NCBI GenBank assembly: GCA_025174535.1
Contig: JALBUN010000018.1
Coordinates: forward strand, 496,001-560,000
From: Cantharellus purpuraceus
Taxonomy: Eukaryota > Basidiomycota > Agaricomycetes > Cantharellales > Hydnaceae
Direction: 5' to 3'
DNA length: 64,000 nucleotides
The position numbers and the translations under genes are program-made. The number at the start of each line of letters is the position of its first letter. Position 1 is the first letter of the stretch. The notes below the pieces were generated by a model, which had not been told where the DNA came from, did no database searches, and was given only the letters and a program-made list of their open reading frames with translations. Below, in pieces: positions 57,165 to 64,000 of the stretch.

Positions 57165-58642
57165 TGCCAAGAAGTAACTGAGGACTGGAAGTCCATCAGA
57201 GAAGTCATTGGTTCATACTATATGAACAGAGCCTGGTTGGATAGGCAGAAAGCTAGAGCCACTTGTGCTACTTTCAGAGAGTCTGGCTTTGTTAATGAGA
57301 CTCCTAGTGAGTATTACATTAGAAAGTCAGAGCTATTGAGACTGGTCAGCAAGCTGTCAGACTCAGAGCTTATATTGGAAATCATGAATGGTGTACCACC
57401 ATATTGGCATACAGTCATTGATGCTCATCTGCAGTGGAGTTCCAAACCGCTATCAAGTATCACAAGGAGTCATTGTCACATGCTCCTTTCTCTTCAGGAG
57501 ACAACCTGGAAAGACATATTAGAAATTTGGAAAATTCTTTGCATCAACCCAAACCTAGGTTTGACTTGAACAGATCTTTTAGAGATGCTAGAGCTCATCT
57601 GGTTAGATGGTCATCCAAATTGAATCCTCCAAAATTCCCTTGGGATGATTTTAATATGTCTAAAAATTCCACACCTGAATCCAAAGGAGCTAGACCTTGC
57701 AGGCATTGTGGCAGTAACAAGCATTGGGATAATGAGTGCAAACATGCCAGTTCAGCATCTTGCTCTGCCCATACATGTTACACAGTTTCTAATGAAGAGG
57801 CTAATGCAGACCTTGTCTATGAGGATATGTGCCTTGAATCACTTTATGAATCAGAAGTAGATATAAGTTCAGACAATGCTCATGTTAATAATGTTGCAAC
57901 TGAGAATATTCCTGAAGAACCTTCATTGGATCAGCAGGACTCTACTCAGGATATGGAAGCACATTGTCAACTTGCCAAACCAGCCATGAGCTTGCTGGAA
58001 AGTATGTCCCAACTGGGGGGATCCATACCTAATAGAGAAGAATCTTCTGAGCCTTTGTCTCTGGAAAACTCTTTTTCTGAGACATTCACTCCTAAATCTT
58101 GTCAAGAGAGGAGAAGGTTAATGAAAGATTCCAAACATGTAGCTGCTTTCCTAAGGAATTCTAAGCTTACTAGTTGGGCTCCAAACTCCTTGATTAAACT
58201 CAAGCATTTCATGTCCAGACCAGCAGGCTGTGCCTTTCTTGGATCTTCTGCAACCACTACAAATGTTTGGCTGGGAGAATACGGAAAGAATCAAACTACC
58301 CTTGTAGCCAATTCTGGTTCAGACATAACCCTTATCTCTCAGAAAGCTCTCTGCTCTATAGAGAATCCTCCTAAGATCAAAACAGGTCAGAAAATTAACT
58401 TGATACAAGTTACTGGCACATCCAAAATTTCTGGATATGTTACAGTGCCTATTTATTTTGACTCTGATTCTGGACCAGTTCAGATTGAAGTTGAAGCTTA
58501 TATGGTCAAAGGCATGACTACCCCTGTCATTCTTGGGAATGATTTTGCTGATCAGTACTCAATCTTGCTTATAAGAGAAGGCTCAGATAGCTATCTTATG
58601 TTTGGTAATACAGACAGAAAGCCAAGATTGAGAACTCAGTGA
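57165..58642 (+). pseudogene. gag 3' part and protease of the type D element
   Basis: The gag capsid continues (MNRAWLDRQKARATCATF, ETPSEYYIRKSELLRLVSK), with a frameshift near 57436. Then comes a zinc knuckle CRHCGSNKHWDNEC (CX2CX4HX4C, about 57699-57740). An acidic linker follows, then an aspartic protease block whose active site reads ANSGSDITLIS (about 58308-58340): the catalytic Asp of DSG is Asn here. ILGNDFADQYS marks the end of the protease fold. The frame ends at TGA 58640-58642, overlapping the first codon of the next frame. Confidence 0.85.
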
Positions 58643-60301
58643 GCTCACCCTTATTGGATAAGAATGGTCACACTTTTAAAATAAGAGCCCTACCTGACCT
58701 TGCATCTCTGACTGCAGAGTTCAAGGCTCATAGACATATTAAGAAATCTTGGAAGCGGATTAGAGCACACATTTTGGATTCAAGTGTTAGAGCCTTACAT
58801 CCTGTCATGATTCCTCCTGTAACTGCATCTCTAATTCCTGCTTCTATCTATTTCCCTGGGAATAGTAATGAAGTTTATGTGGAAAATGTGCTTCACTCCA
58901 ATCATGGGCCTGAAGATTTCTATGGCATCTCAGATGCAATTGTATCTCAGAATAACCCATGCCTACATGTTAGCAATTCTTCATCACAACCAGTCACTAT
59001 ACATCAAGGACAACTTCTGGGTCATGCTAGAAATCCCTCCAATTGGCTGGATTGGACTTCTAATCTGAACCAGACTCAATTGGAGACTTGTCTCTCTCAT
59101 GCCAGACTCATAAAAGCTCTTGCTCAACAGAACTTTGAGTCTGGTATGACACCTACTGTTGCCTCTCTTGAATCAGATGGAGAGGTGGTAGAAGGAGGAC
59201 CTAAGGCTCAGGAAATTTCCCCTGAGGATGTTCCTGAAAACCAACTGTTGGATGAAATTGACTTCTCACCAGAGCTCAATGACACCAATAGGAAGGCTCT
59301 CCAAGATACAGTTCTGGCACATAAAGATGCATTTGGTCTTGATGGCAGACTTGGCAATTATGATGCAAAAGTTGAAATCAATCTCAGGCCTGAGGCCAAA
59401 GAAATTTCACTACCACCTTATAATGCCTCTCCTGCCAAAAGGGAAGTGATTGACAAGCAAATGGATGCTTGGCTCAGCCTTGGAGTCATTGAACCATCCA
59501 AAAGTCATTGGGGTTTTTGAGCACTTATAGCCTATCATAATGGGAAACCAAGAGTGTGTATAGACTATAGGAAACTCAATGAGATTGCTGTCCCAGATGA
59601 ATTTCCCTTGCCAAGACAAGATTCCATTTTGCAGGCACTCACTGGATCTCATTGGTTATCCACCTTGGATGCATTAGCAGGTTTCACACAGCTGCAAATG
59701 TCAGACAGTGCCAAAGAAAAAACTGCATTCAAACAGATGCCCTTTGGGTATCAGAATGGACCTGTGGTTTTTCAAAGAGTAATGCAAGGTGTCCTAGCAC
59801 CTTTTCTATGGGTGTTTGCCCTGGTCTACATTGATGATATTGTCATATATTCCAAGACATTCAAAGAACACTTGGATCATCTGGACAAAGTGTTTGGAGC
59901 TATAGAAAAGTCTGGAATCACCCTATCACCTGCTGGGTGCCATTTGGCCTACCAGTCTTTGCTACTGTTAGGACAAAAGGTATCACGGTTAGGTCTATCA
60001 ACTCACAAAGAGAAGATAGATGCTATACTGGAATTGGCAGAACCAAAGAATGTGCATGATCTACAAATCTTCCTTGGAATGGTGGTATACTTCCTCTCAT
60101 ATATACCATTCTATGCATGGATTGTAGCTCCCTTGTTTGAACTGCTCAACAAGGAATTCAACTTGGGAATGGGCAATACTCAACAAGAAGCCTTTGATTT
60201 GGCTAAAAATGCCCTTGTCAGTGTGCCAGTCAGGGTGTATGCCATTCCTGGTCTCAGATATAGAGTCTACTCTGATGCATGTGACATTGGAATTGCTGCT
60301 A
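58639..60301 (+). pseudogene. Reverse transcriptase of the type D element
   Basis: One frame carries a linker and then the RT domain: PPYNASPAKREVIDKQM, then a TGA stop at 59518-59520. It continues in the same frame with KPRVCIDYRKLNE, the first catalytic Asp in STLDALAGFTQLQ, MPFGYQNGPVVFQ and YIDDIVIYS (about 59827-59853), so all three catalytic Asp codons are present. The RNase H starts (YSDACDIGIAAIL) and is cut at about 60302 by an LTR A fragment. A single nonsense codon and the truncation make it defective. It is of the Ty3/gypsy order, with the frame shifted relative to gag-protease. Confidence 0.88.
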
Positions 60302-60746
60302 TCCTGCCATTAGTGCTCTTGTTTAAGTTACTAGTGTGTGCTGCCTTTACAGAGCATTAGAAGCTTGAACTCGTGTGAGCAGTTGCTAGACTACTTCACA
60401 CATTGCTGTTACCCACTTCAGAGTGTCACTGGTTGGATGGTTGGATTCATCCACCTACTTCCTTTAGCCTCTAAGTGCATTCCCCTCATTTTATATCTGG
60501 ACCCCTAAGTGTCCATGAACTCTAGACTCTGGAAGTCTTATTCATTTCTTGCTGCTAAGAAACATATTACTTTTCTGTGTATAGTCTGCATTGACCAATA
60601 CAAGGAATTGTAACCAAAGTACAAATGTTAAATTGTTTCTGGAGTTGTGCTGCAGCAGGATTTAATATTCTTCTTAGTTGTTCATTCATGGAATTGTGGT
60701 GATTTAGAGTTTGCCCTAACACCATAATTTTGCGGGTTCCAAAACA
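60302..60746 (+). mobile_element. LTR A, partial copy 9
   Basis: It begins inside the LTR at CCTGCCATTAGTGCTC and runs to the terminal GGTTCCAAAACA. It is fused to the RNase H codons. Confidence 0.8.
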
Positions 60747-61075
60747 TTTGGTGGATGCTCTGGGAATTGCTTAAGCAGTGTCTAGAGTGTAGATTTCAAG
60801 CACCATTGCAGATATAACCCAACCTTCTATCACTAAGTCTTTACTCAATATAGTTTCTTGTAATCTGGAACAAACCGATTTGGAATTTCCAGAAGACAAG
60901 TTCTATGGTCACACTTATCTGCCCTCCTCCTCTAATCCTAACTCTCCTCTCTATCTAAACCCTTATCCTCTCTATCTAAACTCTTATCCAACACCAACTC
61001 ATATACAAACTTGTTTCGAATCATATTGACCTTGTGACAAGTACTTTAGCAGATTCAACCTCTCAAAATCAGAGA
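60747..61075 (+). other. Unassigned retroelement debris
   Basis: A plus-strand frame without a start reads SSTIADITQPSITKSLLN and EFPEDKFYGHTYLPSSS and includes a short tandem CTCTCTATCTAAAC (60949-60990). It looks formerly coding, but I cannot place it in a known gag or pol segment. Confidence 0.4.
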
Positions 61076-62276
61076 TCTCAAAGGTACCAAAGGGTATGAG
61101 AAACTCAAATCAGCTTATGACAAAGGATTACCTGTACCACAATTGGTGATTCCTGTGTTAAAAGATGAAACTCTCCCTAAGCCAGGTACTTGGGATAAAG
61201 ACTTTGAAAACACTATGGTTTCAGTAGAACCCCTCATCTGGAGTCAGACCTACCAAAATGTTAATTGACGGTTATTAACTTGGGGAACGGTATTTGCTGT
61301 GTACCCTGAATTAAAAATTGTACACAGGGTGGGACAGGTCCACTCCAATGTAGATCCTATTTCCAGACTCAGAAGGAATGTTCCATATCAAGATGGACCT
61401 TCTTCTGATGACTCCATTCCTACTATCCTGGACTCGGAACAGGATCCACTTGTTGTTTGTCATTCTGATATCTCTCCTCAGTTTGAAGCCAGAACTTTAA
61501 TGTTAATGGCTGTGTATGAAGAAGAGAACCAGAGAATTCCACAGAAAGTGTATGCTTCTTCCATCCAAGCTAATACCAGCCTGGAAGAAGATTTCACCAT
61601 TCCATACATAACAGCCAAAAGCTATAATCTAGTCTCTAGCCTTGCTCAGGAAGAGATTCAGAAAATAGTTGATGCATATGCCAAGGATCCTTACTTCAAA
61701 AGGGTCAGATCTGAATTACGACAGGAGTCTAATTGGATCAGTCTGAAGCATCCACTCTTTTTTGAAAATGAGGATGGATTGCTTTACTTTGAAGATTGGA
61801 ATGGCAATTACAGGCTATGTGTACCCAATGCTGAGCAATCTAATCTTCTAAGTGAAATTCATGATGAAATCACTGAAGGAGCTCATGCAGGTTACCATAA
61901 AACATACAACAAGCTGGCTTCTACCTTCTATTGGCCTAAAATGAGTAGAGATGTCAAGAAGTTTGTTGTAAGCTGTGACATTTGCCAGAAAGCCAAACCA
62001 AGGCAACACGCACCTATTGGACTGTTGCAGCCCATACCTATTCCAGAAAATCCTTTTGAAGTTATCACCATGGATTTTATTACAGAATTACCTGAGAGCA
62101 ATGGGTACGATTCCATCCTGGTGATAGTGGATAAACTTACAAAGTTTGGCATCTTTATCCCTACTCAAAGCACTATTAATGAGGAGGGAACCACTCAGAT
62201 ATTGTTTGAACATGTGCTATCCAAGTATGGAATTCCCAAACAAATTATATCTGACAGAGATCCCAGATGGACCAGC
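61076..62276 (+). pseudogene. RNase H end and integrase of the type D element, plus strand
   Basis: The frame from 61299 reads YPELKIVHRVGQVHSNVD. It has the HHCC zinc finger (GAHAGYHKTYNKLASTFYW and CDICQKAKPRQH, about 61885-62010), then TMDFITELPESNGYDSILVI with the first catalytic Asp, and QIISDRDPRWTS with the second. At about 62277 the sequence changes abruptly to the cysteine-cluster gene, so the third catalytic residue and the chromodomain are missing. It is closely related to the minus-strand copy 50640-52857 but keeps SDR where that copy has SNR. Confidence 0.85.
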
Positions 62277-63058
62277 AGGAGCTGTGTGTTGCTAGGTCAG
62301 CAATCCAGCTTCACAAGCATGAGATGGAGAAGGCCACAGTGGAGCAGTGGAGCAGCAGGACAAGGAGGAGGAGAGGGAGCACTTGGAGGCCACATTGAAA
62401 AGGAGCGGACCTCCCAAGGCTCTGGCTCTGATGGAGCCATTTGGCAGTCCAGGTGTAATATGCAACTTGTGTTGTGATGCAGGTGTGGAGTGTGTATGGC
62501 CCACTGGTCCAACCTGCTGACTTCAGTCCTGTGATCATTGTCAGGGTTGGAAAGGAGGGTGTAGGATTGATGGCAAGTTCAATCCTTGAAGTTGGAGCGT
62601 CAAGCCCTGACTAGTGGTAGAAGGAGGGGTGGAGAAAGAATTGGAAGGTCATCTGACCAAAAGGCAGCAGACAGAGATGGGTGCTGTGGCAGCTGGAGGT
62701 AGCAGTGTTGGATTGGAGCAAGCAACAACTGGTACAGGTACAGGATGCATCTCCATGCCCAACAGTACTGTGGGCCAGCTTATCTGACTGGTTCCTGCAG
62801 TCAGAGCACCTCTGGCAAATGGAGGGGTTGTTAGTTGATTTGGTTAAGACAATGAAACGGAAGGAGGTTCTTGATGGTTGGTGGACTGCTGAGTTGTGTC
62901 AACTGTGGAAGTTCATGGCCCCCCTGGACAAGGATTCAGACATGGGGGATGAGAAGGATTGGGTGTCAGATGTGGAGAGTGATGATGAATTGGAGATGGT
63001 GTTGGAGACAGAGGCTGAGGTAGACAAGGGGAAGGGAAAAAGGAAGCGCAATGTATAA
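62277..63058 (+). pseudogene. Retroelement-associated cysteine-cluster gene (C-terminal part)
   Basis: After the integrase break the plus strand reads a helix remnant (HKHEMEKATVEQW), then LEATLKRSGPPKALALMEPF. A cysteine cluster ICNLCCDAGVECVWPTG follows, with SCDHCQGWKGGC after an in-frame TGA (62450-62560). From 62681 a second frame of 125 codons ends with an acidic stretch and a basic tail KGKGKRKRNV that could be a nuclear localisation signal. The Cys spacing (CX2C..C..CX2C) resembles zinc-binding clusters of hypothetical agaricomycete proteins; I infer nucleic-acid or protein binding only. Stops and frame changes make it a pseudogene. Confidence 0.5.
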
Positions 63059-63177
63059 TTACAAAAAGGATTTTGATTTTGATTGTGGGTTGGAGTGAGA
63101 TTTTTCAGAGGTCAGGTAGACTTGTAATTTTCTTTGTGAATTGTAATAAACGTTGATGTGGAATAATAGAATTGGAG

Positions 63178-64000
63178 TCAGTGATGGAACTTTTTGTCTG
63201 GATAAGTGGAGTGAAAAGCAGAGACAGATTCGGATGCATGATTGAGTTCTGATGCAGAGATCCATGAGGACTCTTCATTGGTGCCTTTGTAACCAGTCCA
63301 TTCAACTAGGTACTGGAGCTTGCACTTGTACTGATGATCAATCTTTGAGTCCAGGATCTTGGATATCTCATATTCATTATCTCCTTTGATGATGATCAGA
63401 GGGGGCAGAGATTGTGTGCAACTGAGAATCTTGTTTGTAGTAGCAGGTTCAAGCATTGATATATGGAAGACCAGGTGAACTGCTTGGAAGTGGTCAGGGA
63501 GGTAGAGGGTGAAGGACCTGCTGCCTGCGCAAGCAATGACCTCATAGGGACCTAAGTATTTCTCAGAGAGTTTCTTTGATGGATGGGTGGTCCAGAAGTG
63601 TTTGGCCTTGACAAATACTTTATCTCCAATTTGCAGGTCTGGAGCCAGGATGTGGCATTGGTCCACAGAGACTTGGTATTGTTTCTGGGCATCAGAGATT
63701 GTTTCTCAGAGATATTGGTGTAGTTGGTTGAGGTCAGTTACAAATTGGTGGGCTTTGGTGGAGGCAAGTTCCTTCTCCAGGTAGATGGAGATGTTCAGAT
63801 GGTAACCTTTATTAGCAAAGAACAGAGAGATGTCAGTAGTCACATTCAGGGTGTTGTTGTAGACAAACTCTGCGATCAGAAGTAGGTCAGCCCAGTTGTC
63901 TTGTTGATGGTTACAATAGACTTGGAGATATTGTTCCAGGGAGATTCATTTGTTCCATTTGTCTGTCTCCCTCAGGATGGTATCTGGAGGTGAAATGAAG
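63178..64000 (-). pseudogene. Ty3/gypsy integrase C-terminus with chromodomain, cut by window end
   Basis: The minus-strand frame 63666-63178 holds the GPY/F-type domain (QIGDKVFVKAKHFW, LSEKYLGPYEVIACAGS, VFHISMLEP). A chromodomain follows (YEISKILDSKI, QYLVEWTGYKGTNEESSW). To the right of 63666 the same product continues with stops: NNTLNVTTDISLFFANKGYH and, near 63940-63990, YHPEGDRQMEQMN, the damaged third catalytic block. It is a Tf2-like chromovirus, probably the same family as the type E gag. The rest lies beyond 64000. Confidence 0.85.

Overview
The window looks like nuclear DNA of a filamentous basidiomycete, most likely an Agaricomycete. Genes are broken by many 41-70 bp GT-AG introns, including exons of 10-14 nt. 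The host genes are a CDK9/BUR1-type kinase, a HIR1/HIRA histone chaperone, secreted GH18 enzymes and a lineage-specific coiled-coil family. The right part is packed with Ty3/gypsy debris carrying chromodomain integrases. I cannot name a genus from the sequence.

Left part (1-19500), gene-bearing. The BUR1-type kinase (10011-13153, minus) and HIR1 (14722-18623, plus) are divergently transcribed. Spliced models that I built by eye keep frame across all 8 and all 16 exons. A decayed partial copy of this locus lies at 1-2290: a BUR1 remnant that has lost its kinase domain, carrying an AT-rich insertion, followed by a HIR1 5' remnant. A second HIR1 5' remnant and a remnant of the coiled-coil family lie between the two intact genes. 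The three members of that family occupy 2801-8981, and a small unrecognised gene overlaps the last one. An unrecognised spliced exon pair follows HIR1 at about 19005-19500.

Middle part (19500-35600), sparse. Two tandem GH18 genes (24346-25882 and 27747-29175) share an identical nine-exon architecture with three microexons and similarly placed TATA elements. A secreted Ser/Thr-rich protein with a CBM19-like cysteine module lies at 30759-31934. The rest is intergenic, with one 134-bp tandem duplication.

Right part (35600-64000), a retroelement graveyard. I distinguish three terminal-repeat families. LTR A is about 1.4 kb, with ends TGTATGGGAACC and GGTTCCAAAACA. LTR B is about 0.6 kb, with ends TGTTACATCC and TTAACA. 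Repeat C is about 0.5 kb. There is also a 554-566 bp non-coding DNA transposon (MITE) with GACGCTTGTTC-type inverted ends and 3-bp target duplications. Coding debris comprises two gag types, aspartic protease, reverse transcriptase, RNase H, integrase and chromodomains, all damaged. A retroelement-associated gene with an acidic 10-residue repeat and a cysteine cluster is also present. Insertion order can be read from target-site duplications; the clearest case is a MITE inside an LTR inside a MITE inside a gag gene (54644-57161). Three minisatellites (21, 30 and about 24 bp) have expanded inside these elements.

Functionally, BUR1 (transcription-elongation kinase) and HIR1 (replication-independent H3/H4 deposition) both act on chromatin and transcription. 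The GH18 pair and the CBM19-like protein probably act on chitin or glycoproteins at or outside the cell wall. No operon-like organisation is expected or seen.
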